A DNA stretch of 64,000 nt from Boesenbergia rotunda (lineage: Eukaryota; Streptophyta; Magnoliopsida; Zingiberales; Zingiberaceae). The position numbers were made by a program, and so were the translations under genes. Under the pieces are notes generated by a model. It was given only the letters and a program-made list of their open reading frames with translations. It was not told the origin of the DNA and ran no database searches. The stretch spans positions 564,876 through 628,875 of the forward strand of contig JAGFNQ010005388.1 in the NCBI GenBank assembly GCA_024364735.1, in the 5' to 3' direction. Positions 20,755-33,599 of the stretch are shown here, in pieces. The stretch's first letter is position 1. Each line of letters opens with the position of its first letter.

Positions 20755-21238
20755 AACTTTGTTGAGGCAATCGACCCTTAAATGATTGAAAGATCATAGT
20801 TTTGATGTGTGTGGGTGAATATGTTTAAAGTTAGAGTGTTATGTTGTATTTGATGTGTGTGATTGAGTTTGCAGGACTTGGAGAATCATACATGGTGGAT
20901 ATATCCGAGGGACGAGAGCCGAGGGAGGAGAGCTCCAAGGGCAAGCCGAGAAGTGGACTTCAAGGGCACACGTGAAGGGTGGCATGGAGGCAAGCCAAGG
21001 GAAGGCTTGCGTGCGCATCCGAGGGACGATAGCCAGAGGAAGAGGACTTCAAGGGGCAAGCCAAGGGAGTAGACCTGAAGGCACACGTGAAGGAGAAGGT
21101 CCAGAGTGGCTGGAGCTGAGCTGTGAGGCAGGACAGTCGACTGGCCCTGGGGTAGTCTACTGCCAAAACTCACAGAAAGTTTGCGGCCTCGGACCAGGCG
21201 ACTGGCATTTGGGCAGTCGACTGGTATACCCCAAAAAC

Positions 21239-23647
21239 TGTTGGGATCGGGTGCATGTTGACATGGATGCGGGTTCATAATTTTAAATTAATTACGTGCA
21301 GCGGAAGGTTTAGCATAAATAATTTCTCAAATTATTTAACCACACATCTAAGCATGCAACCTTATATTGTGTAGACATGATCATATATTTAAAATTTTGC
21401 AGAAACGTAAACTAATTTACGTATTAACTTGCGTAACTCGAAGGAAGGGACGAGATCCAACCGTAAGCGTCCCTTGGAAGCTCCGCCTCTATTCGCGTCC
21501 ACGCTGAGTATCTTCGGGATGACTTCACAAAGTCACGAGTTTCGTGTTCTCGAGAACTACTAGATTCTCCGAGATCGCGACAAGAAAACCAAGAGAGAAA
21601 TAATCACATCGGAAAAACTCACCACCAAGGTTGCCCGGAATCACAATTTCGGCGAGGAGGAGGAAGATGACTTGCGCCCAATCCCAAGGTGATGATGGCC
21701 GGAGAGGAAGATCGTCCAAACGGAAGAACTTCGTCGCCACGGAGCTTCTCCTTGTGCTCACGGCAAGAAGAAGGGAGAAGGAGAGAGAGAGAGTCGGCCA
21801 AGAGGAAGAAGGGAGGAGAGGGAGAGAGCCTAGGCAAGCATACTTCGATCTAATCGAATGAATTTCCAAGCCTTGCCTTGGTCCTTTATATAATGGTCTC
21901 TCAACCGCCAAGTCTCCTTTTTCTTATGGAATAAATTTTTATAAGAAATTTATCATATAAATTTTCTATGATTTATTCCACCATGCCAAGTCTTGATTTT
22001 ATATCATGGTTAAAATCATATTTTAATTCATGATAAAAATCAACCAAGTCTCCTTTTTCTTATGGAAAGAAATTTCTTTATATAAATTTCTTTATATAAA
22101 TTTCTTTATCATGGTAAATCAATCCATTATTGATTTTATAAAATAAAATAAACCAATCCATGGTTCATTTTAATTTCCATGAAAAATAAATTTCTATATA
22201 TAAATTTCTTTATATAAATTTCTTTATCATGGTAAATCAATCCATTATTGATTTTATAAAATAAAATAAACCAATCCATGGTTCATTTTAATTTCTATGA
22301 AAAATAAATTTATATCATCCATAATTTTATAAAACAAACCACACTTGGTTTATTTTATAAATTGAACCAAACAATTTGGTTTTCTCCCCTTGTTGTGGCC
22401 GGCCAAGCAAAGAGGGTGGAGACCCTCTTTGGTTGGCCAATCCAAGTCACGCCCCAATGAATTAAACTCATTTAATTCATCTATTAAGTCTTCAAAAGAC
22501 TTAGCCATTTTACGCTTCCGATGCGTCTCTGAAAAAATTCAGATTCGACTTATCATTTGGCTCAACCAAACTTCATTTCTCTTGATTGGAAAATCCAATT
22601 TTCAACTCATTTTAAATCCCTCGGATTACTCATAGTGCGTGTGACTAAATAGGCTTTCGATTTATGTTGGTCTTCTATAATTAACCAATTATAGAACGAT
22701 CATGAGTGACACCTAGCAGTACATCATGATCCCCAATTAATCGAAAGATCAACGGTTGACCTCAGAAACAATTCTGAAACCCTTAAGCAGCTTTAATGAA
22801 TCATGCCCCATTCTCTTCACCACCTTATACCCACTTGGTTCAGGACATGGTCTATGTGTGTTAGTCCCCACTAGGCTGACTACGTCACACCTAGCCCAAG
22901 TAACGTTTTCTCGTCCTACGGATTCTAATTACTCTCATGTGTCTAAGAGATTCATACTCTGAACATGTCATGCTCTGGCCAGAGACTTCGAGTAACAATC
23001 CGACGACAGGCCTCGGGTATACATCTCCTCGCAATGAGTGGTGAATCCTTTGTAGGCTGTTCAAACATCTTCGGGCACTTCGGCTTATACCCAATCATCC
23101 TGGGTCCACACCTCCATGGAGATGCTTGCTTAAGATGTCAAAGTATAAGTCTTCATGACCAAGATGACTTGAACACCGCAAGTCAAAGGAACATCGCACT
23201 TAAGCTGCAGTAAGAACTTCACTGACATGTCTATATGTAGACTACCATATGAAGTCTTACAGCCAGTCACTCCAATGAACTAGTTCCCTTAACTAGCATC
23301 CATGTTTATCTCCGGACATCCCAATGTCTCCAGTCAGTGAGAATCAGCTGATTAGAGAATAACCCATGCTAGTCTCAACAGAATTGATAGTGTCAGTATT
23401 TATCAATTCATCGACTAGGGATAATTTCAATACTTCACAATTGCACATGTAGAGATAATCACTAGTTGTGAATTCATCACAAATTCTCTCATGTTGTGAA
23501 TTGTATTGCGGACATTCAGTAAATGAGTTTAAGATCTCAATCAAATACATAAACATGTATACTCAAATAGTGAATATTCATTTATTAAAATAAATGATTA
23601 CAATCATAAGGCGATTACCTTAGGACACTTCTCTCATATCACTAACA
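21239..23647 (-). mobile_element. Angela-like copia solo LTR C1
   Basis: Read on the minus strand it runs TGTTAGTGATATG...CCCGATCCCAACA, a TG...CA LTR of 2409 bases. A perfect duplication AAAAC flanks it (21234-21238 and 23648-23652). The minus-strand 3' part has TTCCGCTGCACG near the end, a feature of Angela/Tork-type LTRs. There is no primer site, gag or second LTR, so it is a solo LTR left by recombination. The several ORFs readable in it overlap in opposite frames and look accidental. Confidence 0.88.
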
Positions 23648-23748
23648 AAAACTAGCCGTTGGTTAGCAATTAATGCTAGACCAGTCGACTGCCCTTGGGG
23701 CAGTCGACTGGCGCGTGGCTGGACAGACTGTGAGTCTGTCCTGTTCAC

Positions 23749-23758
23749 CTATAAAAGG
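23749..23758 (+). promoter_or_regulatory. TATA box of the 5' LTR of B
   Basis: CTATAAAAGG is followed about 70 bases later by a CT-rich leader; the same box occurs at 43508-43517 in the 3' LTR. Confidence 0.7.
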
Positions 23759-24109
23759 AGCACCTTTTTGCACGTGCACGGTACGGTTCCGTACAGTGTC
23801 GAAGTGCTGCTCGTCTGAAGAGTATTTTCCACTTCCTCTCTTGTATTCTACTGTATTCTGAAAAGAGGAAGATCGACTGTAAAGGTTTCTCCACCACAAG
23901 GAGAGTTTTCGATAGTGAAAAGTGGTGCTCGCGGCGTGGATCCTTGGACTAGTCACCCATCTGGGTGGATACCAAGTAAATGATAAATGTTAGCATTGTA
24001 TTCATTTTCATTTGCATATTATTTTCGCTGCGCTAACAAATTTGTAGAGATCCAATCCGAAAAAGTGCTATTCACCCCCCCCTCTAGCACGCCTAGACGA
24101 TCCTTCAGT

Positions 24110-24121
24110 TGGTATCAGAGC
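24110..24121 (+). promoter_or_regulatory. tRNA-iMet primer-binding site of element B
   Basis: TGGTATCAGAGC begins two bases after the LTR end and is complementary to the 3' end of initiator methionine tRNA, the usual copia primer. Confidence 0.85.
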
Positions 24122-24164
24122 CGGTGCGTTTCGGAAGAACTAACCGTCAACCGGAGCAAATTTA

Positions 24165-25158
24165 ATGGTGTTTCAAGAGGGATACTCCACCGCACGACCA
24201 CCTTTCTTCAACGGGAACGACTTCGCTTACTGGAAAGGTAGGATGCAATACTACCTTATGAATGATATTGAAAGCTGGATCAGTGTTGTAGATGGCTTCG
24301 AGGCGCCCGTCGATGAAAGAGGAGAACCAACACCTATGAGATCTTGGTCAAAGGAGGTGATGAAAAAGGTGCAATCCAATGCCAAGGCCACCACCACACT
24401 GCAATGCGGGCTCTCAAAGGAGCAATTGAACAAGGTGGGGCCGTTCAAGAGCACCAAGGAACTATGGGACAAGTTGGTGGAATTGAACGAGGGGTCAAAC
24501 GAGTCCAGAAGAGCCAAGAAGGACTTGCTAGTGGCCCAATTACAATCCCTATCCATGAAGAGCAACGAGACCGTCAGTCAGCTACATGGAAGGGTAAAGG
24601 AAGTGATCAATGAGCTCCATGTGATTGGAGAGAAGATCGAGAACCGGGACATCGTCAGGTATGTTCTACAAGCCTTCCCGAGAACCACCTTGTGGGCATC
24701 CATGGTTAATGCATACAAGGTATCGAGGGATTTGTCAATTGTTAAATTAGACGACCTTTTCTGTGAATTTGAACTACACGAGCAAGCTAATGTCTCGGCA
24801 AAAGAGAAGGGTATTGCCTTTGTTGCAGAAAAGGAGAAGAAGAAGAAGAAGGAGAAGAAGAAGGTGGTTTACTCATCATCATCAGAATCAGAGGAATCCA
24901 GTGCCTCCTTGGATAGCGATCAAGAGGCGTTCATGGTAAGAAAATTTCGTAGAGCTTTTAAAAGTTTGTCTAACAAGTCCTATGCTAGGAAAGGGTCCAA
25001 AGGTAAGGGTAAGGCTAAAGACATCATATGTTATAACTGCCACCAAGAGGGACACATGAAGAACGAGTGCCCCCAATTGAAGAAAAGAGATGACAAGGAG
25101 AAGAAGAAGAGTGACAAGAAGAAATCAAAGGGGAAGGAGAAGGGTGCCACCAACCTAA
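24165..25158 (+). CDS. Sirevirus-type gag of element B, 5' part (interrupted by CACTA E)
   Basis: Starts at ATG 24165, 42 bases after the primer site. About 331 codons are open up to the CACTA insertion. It shows copia gag features: FFNGNDFAYWKGRMQYYL, LWDKLVELNEG, ETVSQLHGRVKEVINEL and RYVLQAFPRT. A Lys/Ser-rich linker follows, then a zinc knuckle CYNCHQEGHMKNEC (about 25029-25070). Gag forms the cytoplasmic particle and binds RNA. The reading continues in phase at 35995 and again at 38393 once the insertions and one copy of each duplication are removed. The frame past 25158 runs into transposon sequence. Confidence 0.9.
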
Positions 25159-25189
25159 CACTACTAGAAAAAATGCATTCAACAACAGT

Positions 25190-25580
25190 GAATCACTGTT
25201 GTCGTATGCCAAATACCACTGTTGTTAAAGGCCATGTTGTTAAAGGGGGGGTCTACGACAACAGTGAATCACTGTTGTCGTTTGGTCTACGACAACAGTT
25301 TGACAACAGTTTTCCACTGTTGTCGTATATCACATTCGACAACATTATGACAACAGTTTTTCACTATTGTCTTTTATTATATTCGACAACAGTTTTATAA
25401 CCGTTGTCGTATATCAATAACAACAATTTATCACTGTTGTCGTTTAGGGTTTTTACTGTTGTCATTTAGATGAGTTTTAACAACAGTGTTTAACTGTTGT
25501 CGTATACCGAATTCACCGTTGTCTTTCATTATATTCGACAACAGTTTATGACTGTGTTGTCGTTTATCAATGACAACAGT
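25190..25580. repeat. left subterminal repeats of CACTA E
   Basis: Repeated ACAACAGT and ACTGTTGTCG words in both orientations, often as short hairpins (ACAACAGTGAATCACTGTTG). In CACTA elements such arrays are transposase-binding sites. Confidence 0.8.
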
Positions 25581-28500
25581 GATAAACCTCGAAACAAAAA
25601 TATTTCCATTATATTTTCAATTAAAAGACAATAATTTAACCTCGAAACAAAAACTATATATATCAAACATCATCAACATATTTACAATAAAGATCCACCA
25701 CAACCTTTCTACAGACGAATCCACAAAAGTATCTTCTGTCCAAAAACCTTTCTACAGACGAAACCACTAAAGTATCTTCTGACCCAAATTACAAGAGTTT
25801 AAATTATATATAATTCTGACCCAACTAAACTTACAATGAAGTTCAAATCACAAAAATTATAGCTTGGAAGGTCAGATTAATGGTCTTCGAACATGATCAC
25901 GAACAAGTCCCTGCAGCTGGAAAAAAGAGAACAAACACTCTAATTAGTTATTCTATTAAATGCATTATGTCCAATAAAAAATGATCCATGAAGATATGTA
26001 TCAACAAACAACAAAAATAACAAACTAACAAACAAACAAACAAAAAAGATATGCATGTATCAGCACTTGCAATTATAAGGAAACTGCTAGCTTGGCTTAT
26101 CTAGACATTTACAGCCTTGCAACCACTTTTCAAGGAAAATACTCAGACGACCATATTAAATATCTGACACATGTTCTTGATTGATTGTTTGTGATTCAGA
26201 ATCATATTCTAAATCACAAACTGTGTCTGTTTAGGCAAATAAAAAAATATATTGAAGAATTGCATCCAATCAGGGATGTTAGGCAGAACTGCTGAAGCTC
26301 CAAAATATATTGAAAAAAAATGTATTGAAGGAATTTCTATTGGATGAATGTGTTTATATTTATGTTAATTTCATACGATCATACAATTAGTCATGCTAAA
26401 TTCAGTCTGTCCACTACTATTTCGAGTAATATGATATTTGAGTTGAATCGTATCTAGTAGTAAATGCAGCTTGTTGAAAAGTTTAATTCCTAGTGATGAG
26501 TTCAGTGATCTGTAGTGGTGATTAGTTTATCCTCCTTAAATGAGAATACTTGAAAGGCTAGGCTGCAAATTCAAGTAGAGATGCAAGAAAGCAACTAAAT
26601 ATCAAGTTTCTGCAGGTTTTAGACCACAGCATTAAAAGGGATTTGGCCAAACTAGTACGACTCTATTGTTCAACGAATCTACTTGAACATCTAAGTAACT
26701 TTCATGTCCACTAAACTAATTGTTCTCCAACGTATAAAAAATAATCTCAGGTTACAACATCTCTAAAAAAAATATTGTTGATATATATTGTTTGATTCAG
26801 GGGAATATCACCCGAAAGCTTAGTAACTAACATTTACCAGGAAAAGTTTAAACCTTAGTAACTAACATTTACATACCTATTATCAAATATAATCTTGTAT
26901 ATAATCAGCTATCGCGGAGCGCACTTCATCAATTTCATCTTGGGAGTACTCTGCTTTTGCAAACTATGAACAAAAACACATTATATGATTGTACAGAATA
27001 AAGGAGAGAGCAAAATAAAAAATAACAATGATAAGTGATTCAAATATCTCCTTATGTTACACTAACACCCTTTTTGATCATATCTAACATTTAGAAAGAG
27101 AAACTCTTTGTGTGTGTGTGTGTAGAATGTGGGCCCTGAGTCGGAAGCAGTGGCGAATGACAATGAAGTTCTAACTAAGTCTTTATGATTAATCTATAAA
27201 AAGAGCTAGAATATCATGTACTAAACAAGTTAATAAAATTCCCTTTTAATTCTCTTGGTTAGAACTTCTTCTTGGTGAGTCCCTCTAGTATTCTCTCGAG
27301 TTATTTATTCCCTATGGTTCATCAATTTTGCCTCAAATTTCTAGGTGGTTCAATGGTTCCATTTTGATATTGTGTTAATGATATACTAAGCTTGCAATCT
27401 ACAGTTGCTATATCAATTATCCATCAATTTTGGTTAGGTTCAGCTGACTTAACTCTACTTAACCACTTATAAGAAAAAAAAATCATATGATTATCTTACA
27501 TGTACTCATCAACAACACTAGACTAAAATAAATAAACTTAGCAAAAATGTAGGACAAACACAAACATCTACTAATCTAGGACAAACATAAGCATTCACTA
27601 ATTCCTAGTAACCAAATGTGATCCATGTTAAATCTTTTTCATGGAATAGTTTTTGTTTTTCATGCATCAATTCATAAAAAGAATAGCAGGTCAGCATAAC
27701 TAAGTATATACTCTTCACAAGCCAACACCAAGATAAAACTGAAATATAGTATAGAAATGCTTGCAGAAACGACCATGAATAATTCATTGGATCACAATAA
27801 GTTGGTCATTTGAGACTGCTAGTGTTAGTTCTTTTGGCAATCAACATGCAACAAAGTCCAAAAGATCCTTGCATTTCCATTAGCACATTTTAGAACAGGT
27901 TGCTTATTATTGAATTGATAAGCACATTTTAGATGCAACCTAAAGGGTAATCAAATGATGCAATTATGTGCAACTAAAAAGCCAGTCGTCATTGCTGAAA
28001 AATGTAATTTACATACAATTAAGAAGCAAATATTATGCTCATCAAAATTTTAAGTCATTCAAATTTTTGCAACCTGTAATATACATCATATATAAAGGTA
28101 TGTTGTTCATTTATATAATAGCAGATTTAGACCCAAAAGTCCAATAAAGAAACAGAGATAAGCATAAACCAGAAGAAAGAAAGAATTACTCGACGGTTTT
28201 ACAGCTGAAAGAGGAGGCAGGTAGACCAAGGAAGGATGAATGGCAAACAAATGAAATAAAAGGGGATAGAGAGTTACCTTTCCATTGCAACTCTCTATTC
28301 ACTCACTATTCTAGTTCAACAATGCTCTCATCAAAACCTTCAAACAAGATAAAAAGTTAAATGTTCTGTCCAATATAAGATGAGTTTTGAAGACCAAGTA
28401 TAAAAATATCAATAAGTTACAAAAGATACCCTGTACAGTACAAATTATAACAAATTTATTCCAGTCTTTGAATTACAATGTCTAATTAATATCAACTTGT

Positions 28501-29175
28501 TTGATTTGATATATATCCATCATAACAAGCAATATTCATAGCATGCAATATTCACATATTCATAGCATGCAATATTCATAGCATGCAATATCTAATGTCA
28601 ATATTTGTAACTACCTCAAACCATTCATTTCTATGCGTAAATTCACATAATATCAGTTCCGAGATGTAGTTTAAGCAAATTTAATTTAAAATAATATACA
28701 TTGTCAGATCTATTCTGAGGGAAATTATTTGAGGTTGATATATGGATTGCATCTTACATTGATGTACATCCAAAGCCTATATTAGTATAGTAACATTTAG
28801 ATCCTTAAACATTTTCATTACATTAAATATAATTTCGTACAGAGTAATAAATAAAGTTACAAAATATATCTACAAACAAATTGTTAGTTTTTGTCTAAAT
28901 AGCAAAGTCTTACACAACAAACCAAAGAGCATAAGATGCTATAAATCTACTTGTAAACTACTAATAGGGTTGGCAGAAAATTATGCTCTACTGGACAATG
29001 TTCTTAGTTTCAAACTCATCAACAGTTAGTGAATGAATGAAGTTATCAAGGAATTAGTTGGGTCCTACATAAAAGAAATGATCAAAGCTCAACTAAACCT
29101 AGCTATTGCAATTTGGGAATCTAATAGAGCTCACGTACAAGTTTGGGAATCCAAAGGGAAACATCCAAGAATGAA
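25581..29175. other. interior of CACTA E, left arm
   Basis: AT-rich, intron-like DNA with no long open frame. It contains a short TG run at 27110-27123 and a triple GCATGCAATATTCATA repeat at 28548-28590. Small minus-strand coding-like pieces are given separately. I see no transposase motif. Confidence 0.5.
26890..26968 (-). pseudogene. possible minus-strand exon in CACTA E, product unknown
   Basis: On the minus strand an acceptor-like TTCATAG is followed by 26 codons beginning FAKAEYSQDEIDEVRSAI and ending at a stop near 26890. Charge pattern and codon use look coding, and a second short piece (LQGLVRDHVRRPLI then stop) lies at about 25880-25922. I do not recognise either. They could be the tail of a degraded transposase gene or another captured gene. 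Confidence 0.25.
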
Positions 29176-29207
29176 CACTACAAGAATTTTTGCAATCAAC
29201 AACGCCC

Positions 29208-29396
29208 AATCGACAACGTTTTTTAAAAAAAACGTTGTCTTTTTTTGTTTTACAACGTTTTTAGTGAAAAACGTTGTCTATGTGTTTTACTTTTTAATAA
29301 CGACAACGTTTTATAATGATGCGATGTGCTTAGTGTTGTGGTTTTGGATGAAAGACAACGCTGTTACAAAAGCGTTTTTTAAAAGCGTTGTCGTAT
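29208..29396. repeat. left subterminal repeats of CACTA F
   Basis: Alternating GACAACGTTTTT and AAAACGTTGTC words, some forming hairpins, running into CAAAAGCGTTTTTTAAAAGCGTTGTCG at the inner edge. Confidence 0.8.
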
Positions 29397-29820
29397 TTCC
29401 CGCTAAAATAAAAAACACATCCCCTCCCTCCACCTCGCTCATTGCAACCCTCGGCGGCTCGCGAAAAATCTCTCCGCGCTTCTTTTCTCCGTGAAATATC
29501 TCCCTCCACCTCCCTCATTGCCACCTCCCTCGTCCTCTCCTCTCCACGAAATCGACATTGTGTACGATCTGGTGAACATACATCTTCTCCTAGCTCACCA
29601 CCAAGAAGTATCCTCCACGAGCTCTTCGTCCGTCGAGTGGAAACTGAACCCCAGCGGCAGCATCACGACGCTCGCCACTACCCTCTCGGGGAGAAGGGGG
29701 TTGCAAATTACTACACCAAGGTACATCCTCCTCGAATCACACTTCTCTCTTACCGCTTTGGGAGTAAGATCGATAGATTCTAAAACCCTAGGCATTTTCC
29801 AGTAAGAGCTCCTCGTTTTC

Positions 29821-31708
29821 GGATCCTTCGCGCTGAATCTGGTAGCCATCGCTTTGTTCGCCTCGCCCTCGTTAGATAGGAGTGGCACGCCGCTAGGTTT
29901 CGACTCCGAAGGTTCCGTGGCGGAGGCTGCGCTCGAAGCGTCGCCGCATTCCGACGGACAAAAGGAGAAGATGGTGTCGGAGGAAGAGGAGATCAGCGTG
30001 TCTTCCACCTCCGGCTCCCTCCCCGCATCCAAGGATGCCGTTATTAACCTAGACCAGTGAGTATTCTCATCACCGCTCCTCCTCAATCAATTAGTCAAAT
30101 CCGATTGCCGGTTACCAGATTAGTAATGTCGCCGATCTTTTCCTCTTCTTCCTTTCCATCTCCTCGAGTTTGATTTTTCACATCGTATTTTGAATAAGTG
30201 CTTGTGTGAAACTCCTGTTTGCCTTCAATTTTCCAATCATCTTCATCCTTTTTTGTTCGAAACAAATGTGATAACTAAAAGTACTCTAGTTAATTCGAAA
30301 GGGGATGAAACAACCATCTATATATTTTTCAGCAGCTGTAAAAATCTTGACTGTGATTCTGGTATTTACTTTACTATCTTACTGTGGAATGATTTCTCAG
30401 CGGAGACCCAACCATGTACGAATCCTTCTAGAAGGGAATAGGCAACCGAGGGGACATAACGATCGCTGGGTGGCAGGCCATTAGCTACTTCTCAGACGTC
30501 ACCAACTTGTGCTGGTTCCTTGAACCAGAGTTTGATCATGAGATTCGTCGCCTCCATCGCCTCGTAGGAAATGCTATAGCTGATAACCACTTCGTGATCG
30601 TGGGCACAGGCTCGATGCAGCTTTTTCAAGCTGCCCTCTACGCTTTATCTCCTCCCGACACTCCTGAGCCACTTAACGTTGTTTCAGCAGTTCCATACTA
30701 CTCGGTGAGTTCTATTACATGCAAAGCATAGAGCCAATTCTCAAGGTTTCTGGATTTTCATGAAAAATCTTTTGATTCTGTTGTGCTTGTCTTTAATTTC
30801 TACCATCATGAGGAGGATTGAGATGGTTCCTTTTCTTAGTGGGCCAAAGTCCCCATCAATTAATTCCTTGGTATTGACTAATTAGATAAGTTTATTATGT
30901 AGGCATAAATATAGTGGTCCCTAAGAAGCAGACATCTTTAATCATTTTTCCCTTCCCTCAGATCTTACTTCTATTGCCGACTGCATGTGATATTTAGTTC
31001 TGTAGACTAATCATACATCTGTTGCAACTTAGTTTTCAAATGGTGCCCCATGTTCTGTCTTACATCTCTTCAATAATGTAAGAGTTCAACTCTATTGGAA
31101 GTCCTACCTTTTCTCGTATAGATTGGACATTTATACTTAAATAGTTAAAGAGAACAATGCCCTGAGGTCAGTGAGTGTCCCAAGCAACATGGTCTAGCAG
31201 ATGCATGTTGCATAGTTGTGGGGAGCACATGTGCTAGAAACAGTTTTGCCAAAATATTCCACTTTTTCACTTTGACTGGATTGATGATTAAATGTTTTTT
31301 CACTAAAGTTTTTATTTTTTTTTCGACAATTTGTAGCTTCATCAATTTAGCTACCGCATCTGGTTTAAGAAAAATAATGTTAGATAAATTATCTTTGCAA
31401 GCCAATGAAATTAAATTTGCTATTTACTGTTGGTGCCCCAGTTATCTTCTACATTGTCACTACTCATTAAAACCTCTCTTGATCGATCTACTACTGTTTT
31501 AAAGCATATACTTTGAGTTGCCTTCAGTTATTTCAGTTTTCTACAAATCTTACTGCCATAGATTGAAAACCCTTTTCATTCTGGAAAACATTGTAACTGA
31601 CAATGATAATTGCAGTCATATCCATCAGTGACAGACTACCTTCGGTCGGGGCTTTATCGGTGGGCTGGTGATGCATCAGCATGCAAAGGCAATGCTTACA
31701 TAGAGTTA
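29821..31708 (+). pseudogene. captured tryptophan aminotransferase-related (TAR) gene fragment
   Basis: Three exons can be read. Exon 1 ends ...AVINLD plus two bases at 30056 with donor GTGAGT. Exon 2 is 30401-30704 (GDPTMYESF, TIAGWQAISYFSDVTNLCWF, FVIVGTGSMQLFQAALYALS, VVSAVPYYS) with acceptor CTCAG and donor GTGAGT. Exon 3 is 31616-31708 (SYPSVTDYLRSGLYRWAGDA). Phases join correctly across both introns. The match is to the alliinase-like, PLP-dependent TAA1/TAR family, which makes indole-3-pyruvate for auxin. Only the N-terminal third is present; the PLP lysine region is missing. An in-frame TAG at 30429-30431 replaces a conserved tryptophan codon. Exon 1 has no ATG in frame after the stop at about 29800. 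Confidence 0.82.
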
Positions 31709-32403
31709 GTACCAATGATTCTCAATTTTCTTTTTAACAAGTCAAAACTATTGATCCAATGTCAATGATTCTTCCTTAGGACCCACGATGGTTTTGTGAA
31801 TGCATCTTAATAATTTAACTTGCACATAATTGTAGCTCCGGCCTCTCAAACTATTTCATTCTTGACAAAATCTTCTCTTCTTTGGTGAACAGGACATCAG
31901 AACATGGAATTTCTGGTAGGGAACCTTCTGAAACTCATTTTCTTTCCTTGTTTGATTGTGTCATTTAGTTCTAATACATCAAATGTTTGCTACTTTGCTT
32001 TAAGCTGTCATTTAGTTCTAATACATCAAATGTTTTATTTTTAATAAAGAGGTGACACTTTTGTCACATAACATTACTGTGCCTTTGTAGGTGGTTTTTA
32101 GAACACTGTTAGCTTCCTTAGTGCCTATAGTTGGTTTCAACGCAGTGATGACATCTGAGCATTTTGCTTCATTTTTGGTTTGTCATTCAATATCAAATCT
32201 CATGACATACTATTTTTCTATGCTTTATGAGAGTTATATGACTTATGGACCAAAATTTTGTTGGTACTTGCTTCATTCTGCATGATATATGACTGATGTT
32301 AAGTTCCCTTAAGAAATTGCTACTATTTAGTATGAATACTTTCAATCTACATTCTAACAGTACCATGTTTACATAACATAATCTATAATCTTATTTAAGT
32401 AAC

Positions 32404-32905
32404 TTGCTACTTTACTGAGAGCCATGTTGCAACTTGATGATGATGAGGTGCGAGTTTCTGCAACAAAAGTCATGGGAATCATGTCTCAGGTACAACATCT
32501 TTTATGTGATTGATTTTTGGGATTTGTGTCTATTGCAAGACAGTGGTCTGAAGTTGATTACCATATTTGGTCTAGCTGTGAAATGATAGATGAATCTACT
32601 ATTAGAGAAATACTTACAACAACTTGCTACAAATGCTTCTGCTTCGTTTTAGTTTCTTTAAGATGCTTTATGAGATTTTTTGTATACTTTTATTTTATTT
32701 TGCATTGAGGCACTGATGTACAATCTTATTTATTCTCAGTACATGGAAGATAATGAGTTCCAGGATCTGCTACAAGTACTTATGGATATGACTGAATCTG
32801 CAACCTAGTTCATTAGACATAGATCTTTTCAGTTAAAGAATGGGAGTGGCCCAGTAAGACTTGCCGTTGAGCGTTGTGCTCTACATATTTTTCAGTTAAC
32901 AAAAG
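32404..32905 (+). pseudogene. captured GCN1/ILITYHIA-like gene fragment
   Basis: First exon about 32404-32489 (LLRAMLQLDDDEVRVSATKV, then MGIMSQ) with donor GTACAA. The next exon is 32740-32905 with acceptor CTCAG, starting YMEDNEFQDLLQVL and ending GSGPVRLAVERCALHIFQLT before a GTCAGT donor. These are HEAT-repeat sequences like the C-terminal end of the GCN1 translational activator, which on ribosomes helps activate the eIF2-alpha kinase GCN2. An in-frame TAG occurs at 32806-32808. The second exon may join two originally separate stretches. Only a small tail part of a protein of over 2,500 residues is present. The family call rests on the GPVRLA-ERCALH-FQLTKG wording. Confidence 0.65.
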
Positions 32906-33599
32906 GTCAGTGTTACATTGATTTTGTTTATCATAATCTCTAATAGTTCATCTAGGTATGCTTTATATTCATGCATATTGGAATTACTATCTTGAAATGT
33001 ACTAAAAGATCCAAAATCCGAAAATTGTTGTTTCCAGATTCTAGTAGTTGTGAATTTTTATTCGGGACAGTGGGCAGGTTCTTTTGGTCTTCTGTTTTCC
33101 CATGGTATGTTTGACAGTTAGAACATAAGTAGTTGAAGTCACCACTTTCCATTTGCTTTGAACTGTCAAAAATCTATTATTTAGAATCACATGAAACTCA
33201 GTAACTCACCATCTATATGATGAGTTGTTGGTTGAAGAGAATTAAATCAAAGAAAGCAACTTTATCGTGTCATATAGGAATTGCACGGGATTTTTAAATT
33301 TGTTTGTTCTAATCTTGATTTAAGTGAGACCATCTGCTTTTTAAATTCGTTGTTCTAATCTCGATTTACAATCTGTATCACTGTATCTTTACATTGTGCT
33401 TAATCAACGTCACTCTAGTTCATAATGTTTTATTAGTGGAGCTCCATTAGTCCTTTAAAATGCATTCCAATCTGATAAGCAGCTTCAGCCACTGAGAATT
33501 CTTGAAGTTCCATTAATAGTCAGAAATAGATTCTGCATGTAAATATGGAGCTGCTGATGTTTAAGCCATTTCATTCGGCATTCGGCGTTTTGTTCTCAG

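Larger units (their letters stand above)
19682..20759 (+). repeat. 5' LTR of element A, first part
   Basis: Begins TGTTGATGCAG and runs to the AACTT (20755-20759) at which element B inserted; it continues at 43874. It contains tandem GTGAGTGAAGCCGGGT-type units (about 19789-20080) and a palindrome array (about 20195-20754). It matches 52975-54130. Confidence 0.9.
20760..24107 (+). repeat. 5' LTR of element B, interrupted by solo LTR C1
   Basis: TGTTGAGGCAATCG at 20760 and TCCTTCA at 24107. C1 (21239-23647) lies inside. Removing it and one duplication leaves about 934 bases that match 42933-43868 closely. Paired GTCGACTG palindromes occur near 21124-21160, 21197-21225 and 23682-23712. Confidence 0.92.

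Noticed and set aside
20863..21280. Overlapping ORFs in LTR B (also 43059-43742)
   Set aside because: LTR sequence. Frames on both strands come from its G/A-rich composition and differ between the two LTRs.
21525..21911. Minus- and plus-strand ORFs in C1 (also 36298-36732 in C2 and 45705-46041 in C3)
   Set aside because: They lie in LTR leader sequence of the same family, overlap in several frames, and are not conserved between copies.
27110..27123. TG dinucleotide run
   Set aside because: Too short to be notable; an ordinary microsatellite.
29442..29805. ORFs of 104-113 codons at the left of CACTA F
   Set aside because: They overlap in different frames in a CT-rich leader with an internal duplication (CTCCCTCCACCTC). 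Not recognisable as part of the TAR gene.
30190..30441. ORF overlapping the TAR fragment
   Set aside because: It reads mainly through the intron before exon 2 and in the wrong frame for the conserved residues.
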